A stretch of 64,000 nt of DNA, from contig NZ_VTOU01000002.1 of NCBI RefSeq assembly GCF_008274695.1, positions 434,001 to 498,000 on the forward strand, written 5' to 3'. Origin of the DNA: Sphingomonas montanisoli. GTDB taxonomy: Bacteria > Pseudomonadota > Alphaproteobacteria > Sphingomonadales > Sphingomonadaceae. The translations under genes were made by a program, and so were the position numbers. The notes below the pieces were generated by a model. The model ran no database searches. It had not been told where the DNA came from and saw only the letters and a list, made by a program, of their open reading frames with translations. Every line of letters begins with the position of its first letter. Position 1 is the stretch's first letter. Below, one piece after another: positions 8,724 to 17,340 of the stretch.

Positions 8724-8739
8724 TGTAAAGTTCCTTACA
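8724..8739 (+). promoter_or_regulatory. Candidate operator overlapping the ScfR-like start codon
   Basis: The 16-bp near-palindrome TGTAAAGTTCCTTACA has six of eight positions paired, and its last base is the A of the regulator's ATG. A related half site, TGTAAAA, occurs about 30 bp upstream. Autorepression through an inverted repeat at the start site is common for XRE/ScfR-type regulators, so this is a candidate autoregulatory site. That role is inferred from position only. Confidence 0.4.
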
Positions 8740-10130
8740 TGGAAAAGGCAGGTATCTTCGCAGGACCCCGCATCCGCCGGCTGCGCCGCGAACAGGCGCT
8801 CACGCAGACGGCGATGGCCGAACGGCTGGGCATTTCGGACAGCTATCTCGCGCTCATCGAGGGCAATCGCCGTCCTCTGACCGCGACCTTGATCCTCAAG
8901 CTCGCCGATCTGTTTGATTTTGACGTGCGCAGTCTCGCGCAGGATGAGCCGGGCGGCGGGTCGGCAGCGCTGCGACGTCGGCTGTCCGACCCGCTGTTTT
9001 CCGACATATCGATCGATCGCGCCGAACTCGAGGCCTGGATCGACAATGCCCCCGGCGCGGCGGAGGCGTTCAGCCGGCTGTTCGATCGCTGGCAGCAGGG
9101 CGGGCAGGCGAGCGGCGGCGAGGGGGACGAGGTGATGCTCGCGGTCCGGCGCGAGATCGAGCGTTGGCGCAACCATTTCGCCGATCTCGATACGGCGGCG
9201 GAGGAACTGGCCGACGAATTGCGGCTGGGATCGGCCGATCTCTACGGCGCGATCTCAGAGCGGCTGCGCACCCGCCACCAGCTGTCGATCCGCATCCTGC
9301 CGCTGGAGACGTTGCCCGATCGCCTCAGCCGGCTCGATCTCCACGCGCGCCAACTGCAGCTGTCGGAGATGCTCGACCCCGCGGCACGGACGTTTCAGGC
9401 CGCCTATCATCTGGCGGGGATCGAGGCGGCGAACGAGATTGCCGGACTGGTGAAGGGCGCGGCGTTCGGCAATCGCGCGGCCGAGCGGCTTTATCGCCGT
9501 CACGTCACCGCCTATTTCGCCGCCGCGCTGATGATGCCCTACGGCCGCTTCCTGCGCGCCTGCGAGGCGAGCGGCTATGATCTCGAACTGCTCCAGCGAC
9601 GCTTCGGGGCGAGCTTCGAGCAGGTCGCGCACCGGCTGACCTCGCTCCAGCGCGTCGGCGCGCGCGGACTTCCCTTCTTCATGCTGCGGGTCGACCGGGC
9701 GGGGCAGGCATCGAAGCGCTATGCGGGCGCCAGCGCGTCACCTTTGGTCGAAGGCGCGCAGCGTTGCCCGATCTGGGGCATCCACCGCGCCTTCGATCGG
9801 CCGGGCGCGATCGAGGTGACGCTGGCGGAGCTCGAGGACGGCACCCGCTGGGTCACGCTGGCGAGTGCGGTCCGGCGGCAGGCCGGCAGCGTCGGAGCAC
9901 CTTCGGCCGAGTTCGTCGTCGCGCTGGGCCTATCGGCGGCGCAGGCGGGTACGCTGGTCCATGCGCGGGGGCTCGATCTCGCCCGTGCGCCGGCCGAGCC
10001 GATCGGCCTGAGCTGTCGCCAGTGCCTGCGTGCCGACTGCATCCAGCGCGCCCGCCCGCCTGCGGGCCGTGCGATGACGATCTCCGACCGCGAGCGTGCG
10101 ATGGCGCCGTTCAGCTTTGTGGGCGATTGA
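8739..10130 (+). CDS. ScfR/RamB-like short-chain fatty acyl transcriptional regulator
   Basis: The 463-residue cytoplasmic regulator has an N-terminal XRE helix-turn-helix at about residues 8-65 (RRLRREQALTQTAMAERLGISDSYLALIEGNRRPL). A degenerate IrrE/DUF955-like middle and the C-terminal ScfR domain (PF09856) follow. The domain ends in a Cys-containing SCRQCLRADC motif followed by FVGD. Family members (RamB, PrpC regulators, MccR) control acetate, propionate and glyoxylate genes through acyl-CoA sensing. The HExxH expected in an active IrrE protease is absent (AAYHLAGIE), as is usual in this family. It is divergent from the 50-aa gene, and no glyoxylate or methylcitrate genes are nearby, so its targets are likely elsewhere. 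Confidence 0.88.
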   Translation: MEKAGIFAGPRIRRLRREQALTQTAMAERLGISDSYLALIEGNRRPLTATLILKLADLFDFDVRSLAQDEPGGGSAALRRRLSDPLFSDISIDRAELEAWIDNAPGAAEAFSRLFDRWQQGGQASGGEGDEVMLAVRREIERWRNHFADLDTAAEELADELRLGSADLYGAISERLRTRHQLSIRILPLETLPDRLSRLDLHARQLQLSEMLDPAARTFQAAYHLAGIEAANEIAGLVKGAAFGNRAAERLYRRHVTAYFAAALMMPYGRFLRACEASGYDLELLQRRFGASFEQVAHRLTSLQRVGARGLPFFMLRVDRAGQASKRYAGASASPLVEGAQRCPIWGIHRAFDRPGAIEVTLAELEDGTRWVTLASAVRRQAGSVGAPSAEFVVALGLSAAQAGTLVHARGLDLARAPAEPIGLSCRQCLRADCIQRARPPAGRAMTISDRERAMAPFSFVGD

Positions 10131-10133
10131 AAA

Positions 10134-10255
10134 TCCTCCCCGGAACGGGGAGGGGGACCGCGAAGCGGTGGAGGGGGTGAGAGGCTGGGCGTTGCGCCTG
10201 TGACCTGCCCCCTCCGTCACGCCTGCGGCGTGCCACCTCCCCGTGCCGGGGAGGA
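10134..10255. repeat. Long GC-rich intergenic palindrome (CCTCCCC type)
   Basis: The outer arms TCCTCCCCGG and CCGGGGAGGA enclose secondary stems (CCGCGAAGCGG; CACGCCTGCGGCGTG). It fills the whole gap between two convergent genes, so it probably acts as a bidirectional transcription barrier. It belongs to the same general family as the elements near 16.3, 28.6 and 44.4 kb but has diverged in sequence. Confidence 0.75.
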
Positions 10256-10265
10256 GCTTGAAGGA

Positions 10266-11369
10266 TCAGTCAACCGGGAAGGGCGTGTCGAGCGTGATAT
10301 GTGCGCGCGCCTTGAGCTGTTCGACGACGCGCTTGACCTCCTGGCTTGATCCGCGCGGCAGGATCATCACCGCGTCGCGGGTCGCGACCACGATCAGATC
10401 CTTGACCCCAACGGTCGTCACGACCACGCCCTCGCCACGGATCAGGCAATGCGAGGTGTCGATCGCGACGACATCGCCGTGGATGACGTTGCCCTCGGTA
10501 TCGCCTTCGCCCAGCCCGTGAAGCGCATCCCAGCTACCGACGTCGGACCAGCCCATTTCGACGGGGACCACGGCAACGCGATCATCCTTCTCCATGATCG
10601 CATAGTCGATCGATTCGGACGGGGATTGGAGGAAGGTCTCGCGCTCGGGCGCGACGATCGCCCCGTCGCGCGATGCGGCGGCCATCGAAGCGCGGGCCGC
10701 ATCGGCCATCGCCGGCGCGTGGCGATCGAGCGCCGCCAGATAGGCGTCGGCACGGAACAGGAAGATGCCGCCGTTCCAGCTGAAGTCGCCTTGCGCCAGA
10801 TATTCCTCAGCGCGCGTGCGATCGGGCTTCTCGACGAAGGCGGCAACGCGGTGGACGCCGTCGCGGATCGGTTCGCCGCGCTGGATATAACCATAGCCGG
10901 TCTCGGGCGCGTCGGGCGTGATGCCGAACGTCACGAGCCAACCCTCCTGCACCAGCGGCAGCGCATGTTCGATCGCGGCGTGGAAGGCGGCGACATCCTG
11001 GATCACATGGTCGCTCGGCATCACCAGCAAAGCCGCGTCAGGCTTGGCTTCGATCGCGGCCAGCGCGATGGCAGGCGCGGTGTTGCGGCCGGCGGGCTCG
11101 GTGATGATCGCAGCCGGCATGTGGCCCGAAGCCTTCAGCTGCACGCCGATATCCTCGGCATGTGCGGCGTTGGTGACGATGATGGGCTTGCCGAAGCGCC
11201 CACCGTCGACGCAGCGGCCCGCCGTCATCTGCAACATCGTCTCGCTGCTCGTCAGGGCGAGAAGCTGCTTGGGGCGCTGCGAACGCGACAGCGGCCAAAG
11301 GCGCGTTCCGGAGCCGCCCGACAGGATGACCGGCGTAATCAGGACGTTTGTAATGCTGGTCTCCATCAT
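10266..11369 (-). CDS. Mannose-1-phosphate guanylyltransferase
   Basis: The 367-residue enzyme makes GDP-mannose from mannose-1-phosphate and GTP, a precursor for exopolysaccharide and other glycans. The nucleotide-binding signature PVILSGGSGTRLWPLSR lies at the N terminus, FVEKPD near the middle, and MGWSDVGSWDALH towards the end. The C-terminal phosphomannose-isomerase cupin of bifunctional ManC/AlgA (about 470 residues) is missing, so this is the single-function form. Start: ATG 11369 or the adjacent ATG 11366. Neither has a clear Shine-Dalgarno, and longer readings add unrelated residues. It is divergent from epsB, which supports a role in exopolysaccharide precursor supply. Confidence 0.9.
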   Translation of the reverse strand: MMETSITNVLITPVILSGGSGTRLWPLSRSQRPKQLLALTSSETMLQMTAGRCVDGGRFGKPIIVTNAAHAEDIGVQLKASGHMPAAIITEPAGRNTAPAIALAAIEAKPDAALLVMPSDHVIQDVAAFHAAIEHALPLVQEGWLVTFGITPDAPETGYGYIQRGEPIRDGVHRVAAFVEKPDRTRAEEYLAQGDFSWNGGIFLFRADAYLAALDRHAPAMADAARASMAAASRDGAIVAPERETFLQSPSESIDYAIMEKDDRVAVVPVEMGWSDVGSWDALHGLGEGDTEGNVIHGDVVAIDTSHCLIRGEGVVVTTVGVKDLIVVATRDAVMILPRGSSQEVKRVVEQLKARAHITLDTPFPVD

Positions 11370-11386
11370 TGGTATGGTTACGACGC

Positions 11387-11392
11387 TATAAT
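11387..11392 (+). promoter_or_regulatory. Possible -10 element in the manC-like/epsB divergent region
   Basis: A perfect TATAAT lies in the 92-bp gap between the two divergent genes and would serve epsB with a leader of roughly 60-65 nt. No good -35 is visible 16-18 bp upstream, so the call is weak. Confidence 0.25.
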
Positions 11393-11461
11393 GGATGAAT
11401 CGTGACGCGGGTCCCGCTATAGACATGGTTCGTTGGGGGAACATATTCTAGTGATCGCGTC

Positions 11462-12850
11462 GTGATCCGCGTCTTCAAACATTACGTGCCTTATGCGGTG
11501 CTGCTGCTGTGCGTGATCGACTTCGTGATCCTGATCGCGGCGGCCGAGGCGGGCTGGCTCATTCGTTTGCGCCAGCTGGGCAGCATGCCGGCCCCCATGG
11601 GCGAACGCGTGCCGCAATTGTTGAGCTTTGCCTTCGCGATCCAGGCATCGATGATCGGGGTGGGCGTCTATACGCCCGAAGGCCTGCAGACGCTGCGATT
11701 CGCCGCTGCGCGCCTGATGGTCGCGATCTCGCTCGGCCTTATCCTGATCTCGATGCTGTTCTTCCTGCTGCCCGAACTGACATTGTGGCGATCCAATTCG
11801 ATCTACGCCGTGCTGATCGCCTTCACCTTGTTGATCTCGGCGCGTGCGTTGCTGGGCGGCTGGGTCGTCGGCGATACGTTCAAGCGACGGGTGCTGCTGC
11901 TCGGGGCGGGCACGCGCGCCAAGCGGGTGATGGATCTCTCCATGCGTCCCGGTTCGGGCTTCACCATCGTCGCGGCGGTCGACATGAAGGATGCGCCCGC
12001 CCAGATCGAGACGGCGATCTGCCGCACCGACGTGCCGAGCCTCACCGGCCTGGTCGATCGGTTCGAGGCGAGCGAAGTGGTCGTCGCGCTCGACGAGCGG
12101 CGCAACACCGTGCCGGTCAACGACCTGGTCCGGGTGAAGACCACGGGCGTCCACGTCACCGACATCTCGAACTTCCTCGAGCGCAATACCGGCCGGATCG
12201 ATCTCGACACGGTTCGCCCGTCGACGCTGATCTTTTCGGACGGCTTTTCGTCGGGTCGGTCGCTCTCGCTGGTGGTCAAGCGCGCGCTCGACATCTTCGT
12301 GTCGGCGCTGATCCTGATCATCGCCGCGCCGATCATCGCGATCACCGCCATCATCGTCCGGATCGAAAGCCCCGGTTCCAGCTTCTATCGGCAGATCCGC
12401 GTCGGCCGCCATGGCAAGGAGTTCAGCATATTGAAGCTCCGATCGATGCGGCAGGATGCCGAGGTGGGCGGTGCGGCGATCTGGGCACAGAAGGGCGATG
12501 CGCGCGTCACCCGCGTTGGCCGGATCATCCGCCTGATCCGCGTCGACGAACTGCCGCAGGTCTGGACGGTGCTGAAGGGCGACATGAGCTTCGTCGGCCC
12601 GCGCCCCGAACGGCCCCAGTTCGTCGAGGAACTCGAACAGCAGATCCCCTATTATGCCGAACGGCACATGATGAAGCCGGGCATCACCGGCTGGGCGCAG
12701 ATCAACTATCCGTATGGCGCCAGCCTCGACGATGCGCGCCACAAGCTCGAATATGATCTGTACTACACCAAGAATTATTCGATCTTCCTCGACGTGCTGA
12801 TCATCCTCCAGACGCTGCGCGTGCTGCTCTGGGCCGAGGGCGCGCGCTGA
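11462..12850 (+). CDS. EpsB-type exopolysaccharide polyprenyl sugar-phosphate transferase
   Basis: The 462-residue inner-membrane enzyme probably transfers the first sugar-phosphate onto undecaprenyl phosphate. Four hydrophobic segments occupy about residues 7-130. A CoA_binding_3-like Rossmann segment (RRVLLLGAGTRAKRVMDL) follows at about 141-157. A fifth helix and the catalytic bacterial sugar-transferase domain (PF02397) complete it, with FYRQIRVGRHGKEFSILKLRSM, RIDELPQ-like RVDELPQVW and SFVGPRPERPQFV. The arrangement matches the EpsB_2 family (TIGR03013) found with PrsK/PrsR in PEP-CTERM/exosortase strains. GTG start. It is followed 4 nt later by prsK, so it is the first gene of an epsB-prsK-prsR operon. 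Confidence 0.9.
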   Translation: MIRVFKHYVPYAVLLLCVIDFVILIAAAEAGWLIRLRQLGSMPAPMGERVPQLLSFAFAIQASMIGVGVYTPEGLQTLRFAAARLMVAISLGLILISMLFFLLPELTLWRSNSIYAVLIAFTLLISARALLGGWVVGDTFKRRVLLLGAGTRAKRVMDLSMRPGSGFTIVAAVDMKDAPAQIETAICRTDVPSLTGLVDRFEASEVVVALDERRNTVPVNDLVRVKTTGVHVTDISNFLERNTGRIDLDTVRPSTLIFSDGFSSGRSLSLVVKRALDIFVSALILIIAAPIIAITAIIVRIESPGSSFYRQIRVGRHGKEFSILKLRSMRQDAEVGGAAIWAQKGDARVTRVGRIIRLIRVDELPQVWTVLKGDMSFVGPRPERPQFVEELEQQIPYYAERHMMKPGITGWAQINYPYGASLDDARHKLEYDLYYTKNYSIFLDVLIILQTLRVLLWAEGAR

Positions 12851-12854
12851 TCCG

Positions 12855-14885
12855 ATGATCGAGCTCGTCATCGAATGGGGGCATGGCCTCGCGGCCTTCC
12901 TGTTCGCGGCGCTGGTGATCTGGCAAGCGACGATGCGGCAGGCGGGCGGCGCGCGCATCGCGCTGACGGTTGCCTGCGCGATGACGGCCTTGTGGTGCGT
13001 GCTCGTCACGTTGCGCGGCCCGCTTGGCGTCGCGGCGGGGTTGGGCGGCAACCTCAGCGATCTCGGCTGGATCGGCTTCATGGCCGCGATCCAGCCGCCG
13101 ATTGCCGACGATGGGCGGCGGCGCACCGTCTATGCGATCTACGGAATCGTCATCGCCGCGATCCTGTTGGGCATGTTGCTGCGGCTTCTGCCGTTCCTGT
13201 TCGTGGGATCGCCACGCATCCAGGATCTGATCGTCGTCGCGATCGTGGCGCTGCGCATCGTGGTGACGATGGGATCGCTGCTGATTGCGCACAACCTCTA
13301 TGCCGCAGCGGCGCCCGAGGCGCGCTGGCGGATCGGATCGCCGATGGCGGCGCTCGCCGCGATCTGGGTTTACGACCTCAACCTCAGCACGGTCGCCTAT
13401 CTCGCACAGAAGTGGCCCGAAGAACTGTTCGCGCTGCGTGGCTTCTTCCTGGCGCTCGTCGCGCCTTTGCTCGTGTCGGTGAGCCGCGCGGCCGAGGTCG
13501 ATCGGCTGCCGCCCGCGCGTTCGGCGGCGCTGCGCTTCCTGCCGCTGACGGCGATCGCGATCTACGTCGCGGCGATGGTGATGCTCGCGCGGCTGTTGAA
13601 CCTGACCCACCAGATCGATCGGCTGGGCCAGGTAACGATCGCGATCGGCTTTTCGGGCCTCGCGCTCGCCTTCTTCCCGTCCAGCCGGCTGCGATCGGGG
13701 GTCAAGCAGGGTTTGTCGCGCCACCTGTTCCAGCATCATTATGATTATCGCGTCGAATGGCGGCAGTTCACCGATACGCTGGGCATTCCGGGCCGCGACG
13801 ATCGTGCGCTGGGCGAGCGGGTCGTGCAGGCCATCGCCGACATCCCCGATGCGCCGGGCGGCCTCCTCCTACTCACAGCGCAGGACGGCGCGCTGGAAGC
13901 GGCGTCGCGTTGGAACTGGGCCGATCTCGATCCACCCCAGCGCGCGGCCAACCCCTCGTTCGGTCACGCGCTGCTCGGTGCCGGCACGGTCGAGGTCGCA
14001 GCCCCGCCCGATGCACTCGCGCTGCCGGACTGGATCGCCGACACTGCCTCGGCCTGGCTGGTCGTGCCGCTCACCCATTATGATCGGCTGCTCGGCGCCG
14101 TCCTGCTCGAAAAGCCGCACAATCCCCGCGCGCTCGATGCCGAGGATCACGATCTGCTCCGCCTCGCCGGGCGGCAGGCGGCAAGTTATCTGGCCGAGGC
14201 GCTGGGGCAGGAGGCGTTGTCCGATGCGCGCCGCTTCGACGAGTTCAACCGTCGCTTCGCCTTCATCATGCACGACGTGAAGAATCTGGTGAGCCAGCTG
14301 AGTCTGCTCGCGCGCAATGCCGAGCGCCATGCCGACAATCCCGATTTCCGCAAGGATATGGTCGCGACTTTGCAGTCGTCGGTCGGCAAGATGAACGACC
14401 TGCTCGCGCGCCTCTCGCAGCATCATCGCGCCAAGCCCGAGGAGCCGACCCCGCAGCGCCTGCTCCCGCTCGTCGATCGGATCGGTTCGCGGCGTGATGC
14501 TCCGGTCGAGGTATCGGGCGACGAGGATCTGGTCGCGCTCGTCGATCCGGCGCGGCTCGAACAGGCGCTTGGCCATCTCATCCAGAACGCGATCGACGCG
14601 AGTTCTGCCGGCGCCGTGGTCGAGGTTCTGGTCGGCCCGCGCGAAGGCATGGCGGCGATCGACGTGATCGATCATGGTGTCGGCATGTCGATCGAGTTCG
14701 TCCGTACCCGCCTGTTCCACGCCTTCGCTTCCACCAAGGAGGGGGGCTTCGGCATCGGTGCGTTCGAAGCGCGCGCGCTGATCGCCGCGATGGGCGGGCG
14801 GATCGAGGTGCAGAGTCGCGAGGGCGAGGGCACGCGTTTCACGGTGCTGCTCCCGATCGTGCGCAAGACGGAGGCCGTTGCTTGA
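12855..14885 (+). CDS. prsK: PEP-CTERM/XrtA-associated sensor histidine kinase PrsK
   Basis: The 676-residue membrane kinase has an N-terminal half with eight or so hydrophobic segments (residues 5-270) and no typical periplasmic loop. A GAF-like domain follows at about 300-445, then an atypical HisKA with phospho-acceptor His473 in FAFIMHDVKNLVSQ. The HATPase has N-box QNAIDASS, G1 DHGVGMS and STKEGGFGIG. This architecture is that of PrsK (TIGR02916), which pairs with PrsR to control exopolysaccharide and PEP-CTERM genes. Its stop overlaps the TTG start of prsR by 3 nt within TTGA. The stimulus is unknown. Confidence 0.92.
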   Translation: MIELVIEWGHGLAAFLFAALVIWQATMRQAGGARIALTVACAMTALWCVLVTLRGPLGVAAGLGGNLSDLGWIGFMAAIQPPIADDGRRRTVYAIYGIVIAAILLGMLLRLLPFLFVGSPRIQDLIVVAIVALRIVVTMGSLLIAHNLYAAAAPEARWRIGSPMAALAAIWVYDLNLSTVAYLAQKWPEELFALRGFFLALVAPLLVSVSRAAEVDRLPPARSAALRFLPLTAIAIYVAAMVMLARLLNLTHQIDRLGQVTIAIGFSGLALAFFPSSRLRSGVKQGLSRHLFQHHYDYRVEWRQFTDTLGIPGRDDRALGERVVQAIADIPDAPGGLLLLTAQDGALEAASRWNWADLDPPQRAANPSFGHALLGAGTVEVAAPPDALALPDWIADTASAWLVVPLTHYDRLLGAVLLEKPHNPRALDAEDHDLLRLAGRQAASYLAEALGQEALSDARRFDEFNRRFAFIMHDVKNLVSQLSLLARNAERHADNPDFRKDMVATLQSSVGKMNDLLARLSQHHRAKPEEPTPQRLLPLVDRIGSRRDAPVEVSGDEDLVALVDPARLEQALGHLIQNAIDASSAGAVVEVLVGPREGMAAIDVIDHGVGMSIEFVRTRLFHAFASTKEGGFGIGAFEARALIAAMGGRIEVQSREGEGTRFTVLLPIVRKTEAVA

Positions 14886-16243
14886 TCCTGCCGAAGAAAC
14901 CGATCCTGCTGGTCGTCGAGGATGACGAGGGGCTGCAGCGCCAGTTGCGCTGGGCCTATGAGGATTATGAGGTGGTGATCGCGGGTGATCGCAAGACCGC
15001 GATCGATGCGCTGCGCGCCAATGAACCCGCCGTCGTCACCCTCGATCTCGGCCTGCCACCCGATCCCGACGGCACCAGTGAGGGTTTCGCGATCCTCGAG
15101 ACGATCCTGTCGCTCAAGCCCGATACCAAGGTGATCGTCGCTTCCGGCCACGGCGCGCATGAAGGCGCGCTGCGTGCGGTCGCGATGGGCGCGTACGATT
15201 ATTATCACAAGCCCGTCGACTTCGACGAACTCGGCCTGATCGTGAAGCGCGCGTTCGAGCTGGCGTCGCTCGAACAGGAAAATGCCCGCATGGCCGCCGA
15301 ACAGGCGGGGGAGGGCAATCCGGGCGGGTTCATCACTGCCGATCCGGTGGTGCTCAAGGCGCTCAAGACGATCCAGCGCGTGGCCGTGACCGACGTGTCC
15401 GTGCTGCTGCTCGGCGCGAGCGGAACCGGCAAGGAAGTGTTGGCGCGCGGGCTGCACCAGGCATCGCCGCGCCGCGAGGGCCATTTCGTCGCGATCAACT
15501 GCGCCGCCATCCCCGATACTCTGCTCGAGGCCGAACTGTTCGGTTACGAAAAGGGCGCGTTCACCGGGGCGGTCCGCACCGCCGAGGGCAAGATCGAGCT
15601 GGCGCAGGGCGGCACCTTGTTCCTCGACGAGATCGGTGACGTGCCGCTCTCGCTTCAGGTCAAGCTGCTCCGTTTCCTGCAGGAGCGGGTGATCGAACGG
15701 ATCGGCGGGCGCAAAGCGATCGAGGTCGACACGCGGATCGTGGCGGCCACGCATCAGGATCTGCCTGCCATGATCGCCGACGGGCGTTTCCGCGAGGATC
15801 TCTATTATCGCCTCGCCGAGATCGTCGTGACGATCCCTCCGCTCGCCGATCGGCCGGGCGACGCGGTGCTGATCGCGCGCCAGCAGATCAAGCGCTACGC
15901 CAGAGAGCTGAACCCGCAACTGCGCGGCTTCACTCCAGAGGCAATTGCCGCACTGGACGCGTGGAGCTGGCCCGGCAATGTCCGCGAGCTGGAAAACCGG
16001 CTCAAGCGCGCGGCGATCATGGCCGAGGGCAAGATGGTGACGGCGGACGATCTCGATCTGTCGCCGGGACGGGAGGATGGTGGCTTCCTCAACCTGCGTG
16101 CCGCGCGCGAACAGGCCGATCGCACCGCCATCACCCGCGCGGTCGCGCGTGCCGAGGGCAATATCTCGAACGCCGCCAAGCTGCTCGGGATCAGCCGACC
16201 GACGCTCTACGACCTGCTCAAGCAGTACGGGATCTCGGCTTAA
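14882..16243 (+). CDS. prsR: Sigma-54-dependent response regulator PrsR
   Basis: The 453-residue NtrC-type activator has three domains. The receiver (residues 6-125) has Asp55 and Lys110. The AAA+ domain (about 145-375) carries Walker A GASGTGKE at 178-185, the sigma-54 contact GAFTGA at 225-230, Walker B GTLFLDE near 244-250 and the arginine-finger region. The Fis-type helix-turn-helix at the end reads NAAKLLGISRPTLYDLLKQ. It matches PrsR (TIGR02915), partner of PrsK. The start is TTG 14882, overlapping the prsK stop, so the pair is translationally coupled. Its targets should have -24/-12 promoters; none was recognised in this window by eye. Confidence 0.93.
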   Translation: MILPKKPILLVVEDDEGLQRQLRWAYEDYEVVIAGDRKTAIDALRANEPAVVTLDLGLPPDPDGTSEGFAILETILSLKPDTKVIVASGHGAHEGALRAVAMGAYDYYHKPVDFDELGLIVKRAFELASLEQENARMAAEQAGEGNPGGFITADPVVLKALKTIQRVAVTDVSVLLLGASGTGKEVLARGLHQASPRREGHFVAINCAAIPDTLLEAELFGYEKGAFTGAVRTAEGKIELAQGGTLFLDEIGDVPLSLQVKLLRFLQERVIERIGGRKAIEVDTRIVAATHQDLPAMIADGRFREDLYYRLAEIVVTIPPLADRPGDAVLIARQQIKRYARELNPQLRGFTPEAIAALDAWSWPGNVRELENRLKRAAIMAEGKMVTADDLDLSPGREDGGFLNLRAAREQADRTAITRAVARAEGNISNAAKLLGISRPTLYDLLKQYGISA

Positions 16244-16247
16244 TTTT

Positions 16248-16374
16248 ATCCTCCCCCGCCCAGGGGGAGGTGGCGCCGAAGGCGACGGAGGGGGAGGACG
16301 GCGACCAACTACGGATCATCGCATCCTCCCCCTCCGTCAGCTTCCGCTGACACCTCCCCCTGGCGGGGGAGGAT
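16248..16374. repeat. Long double-hairpin repeat, copy A
   Basis: This 127-bp element has outer arms ATCCTCCCCCGCC and GGCGGGGGAGGAT. Inside each half is a small stem: GGCGCCGAAGGCGAC in the left half and GTCAGCTTCCGCTGAC in the right. Near-identical copies lie at 28601-28724 and 44341-44460, and a half copy at 38878-38926. It follows prsR and precedes the DUF815 gene, so it may end the prs transcript. Confidence 0.85.
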
Positions 16375-16421
16375 TATGGTTGGGCTTGTGGGGCGAGGTA
16401 GGCCGCCCTAATCCCCGCGAC

Positions 16422-17240
16422 ATGACCGAAGACCTGCTCGCCCGCATCGCCGCCGCATTGGAGCGGATCGCGCCGCCGCCCGCGCCGCATGCCGATCCGG
16501 CGCTGCACCCGGCCTATGTCTGGCGCGACGGCGGCTTGGCGGCCGCGCGCGACTTCCGGCCGTTGCCGATCGACTTGTTGACCGGCATCGACGCGCAGAA
16601 GGCGATCGTCCTCGATAACGTCCGCCGCCACGCGACCGGCCTCGGCGCGCACGACGCTTTGCTATGGGGCGCGCGGGGCACCGGAAAGTCGGCGCTGGTG
16701 AAGTCGGCGGTCGGGGCGCTTCAGATCGAGGGGCTCGACGTCGCGCTGATCGAGATCGCCGCCGAGAAGATCGAGACGATGCCGCGCCTGTTCGATCTGA
16801 TCGCCGGTGTCGAGCGCGCCTTCATCCTCTTCATCGACGATCTCGGCTTCGATGAGGGCGCGAGTCAGGGTGCGCGGTTGCTGCGATCGATGCTCGAAGG
16901 TGGGGCCGAGGCGCGGCCGGCCAATGCGCGGCTCTATGTCACCGCCAACCGCCGCCACATCGTCGCGCGCGATCTGAAGGAACAGGACAGCCCGATCAAT
17001 CCGCGCGACGTGATCGACGACAAGATGGCGCTCGCCGATCGCTTCGGCCTGTCGATCGGTTTCCATGTCGTCGATCAGGACCATTATGTCGCGATGGTCG
17101 GCGCTTATGCTGCGCAATATGGCCTCGCTTTCGAGCCGCTCGACGCGATCAGCTGGGCAACCCAGCGCGGTGGCCGTTCGGGCCGCGTCGCGTGGCAATA
17201 TGTGGTCGAACTGGCCGGGCGGCAGGGGAAGGCGATCTGA
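16422..17240 (+). CDS. DUF815-family AAA+ ATPase
   Basis: The 272-residue cytoplasmic protein has Walker A LLWGARGTGKSALVKSA near residue 84, Walker B FILFIDDLGFDEG near 140 and a sensor-1-like ARLYVTANRRHI near 168. This is the pattern of the DUF815/YjeE-unrelated ATPase family (PF05673). The conserved DRFGLSIGFH and GRSGRVAWQ stretches towards the C terminus also fit. Function is unknown for most members. A repeat separates it from prsR on the same strand, so I do not assume it belongs to that operon. ATG 16422 follows a weak ribosome-binding region. Downstream lies a different palindromic repeat. Confidence 0.85.
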   Translation: MTEDLLARIAAALERIAPPPAPHADPALHPAYVWRDGGLAAARDFRPLPIDLLTGIDAQKAIVLDNVRRHATGLGAHDALLWGARGTGKSALVKSAVGALQIEGLDVALIEIAAEKIETMPRLFDLIAGVERAFILFIDDLGFDEGASQGARLLRSMLEGGAEARPANARLYVTANRRHIVARDLKEQDSPINPRDVIDDKMALADRFGLSIGFHVVDQDHYVAMVGAYAAQYGLAFEPLDAISWATQRGGRSGRVAWQYVVELAGRQGKAI

Positions 17241-17252
17241 CGAACACTACAC

Positions 17253-17333
17253 CGTTCGTGTCGAGCGAAGTCGAGACATGTTGGCTGGGTGTTGCGCGTG
17301 AGAACGTGTCTCGACTTCGCTCGACACGGACGA
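17253..17333. repeat. GTGTCGAGCGAAGTCGAGAC palindrome, copy A
   Basis: Inverted arms CGTGTCGAGCGAAGTCGAGA and TCTCGACTTCGCTCGACACG are separated by about 26 nt. A second copy with the same arms is at 61465-61543. Here it separates two convergent genes. Each arm is itself partly palindromic (TCGAGCGAAGTCGA), so several alternative folds exist. Confidence 0.8.
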
Positions 17334-17340
17334 AAAAGTT

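Noticed and set aside
11417-13739. Long minus-strand open frames opposite epsB and prsK
   Set aside because: Asp/Arg/His/Gln-rich shadow translations; the plus strand encodes recognisable membrane and kinase domains.
16248-16374. CRISPR-like or tRNA-like structure in the GC-rich repeats
   Set aside because: There are no regularly spaced direct repeats or cloverleaf; the blocks are nested inverted repeats.
16422-17240. DUF815 ATPase as part of the Prs system
   Set aside because: A long palindromic repeat lies between it and prsR and no functional link is known; co-orientation alone is weak.
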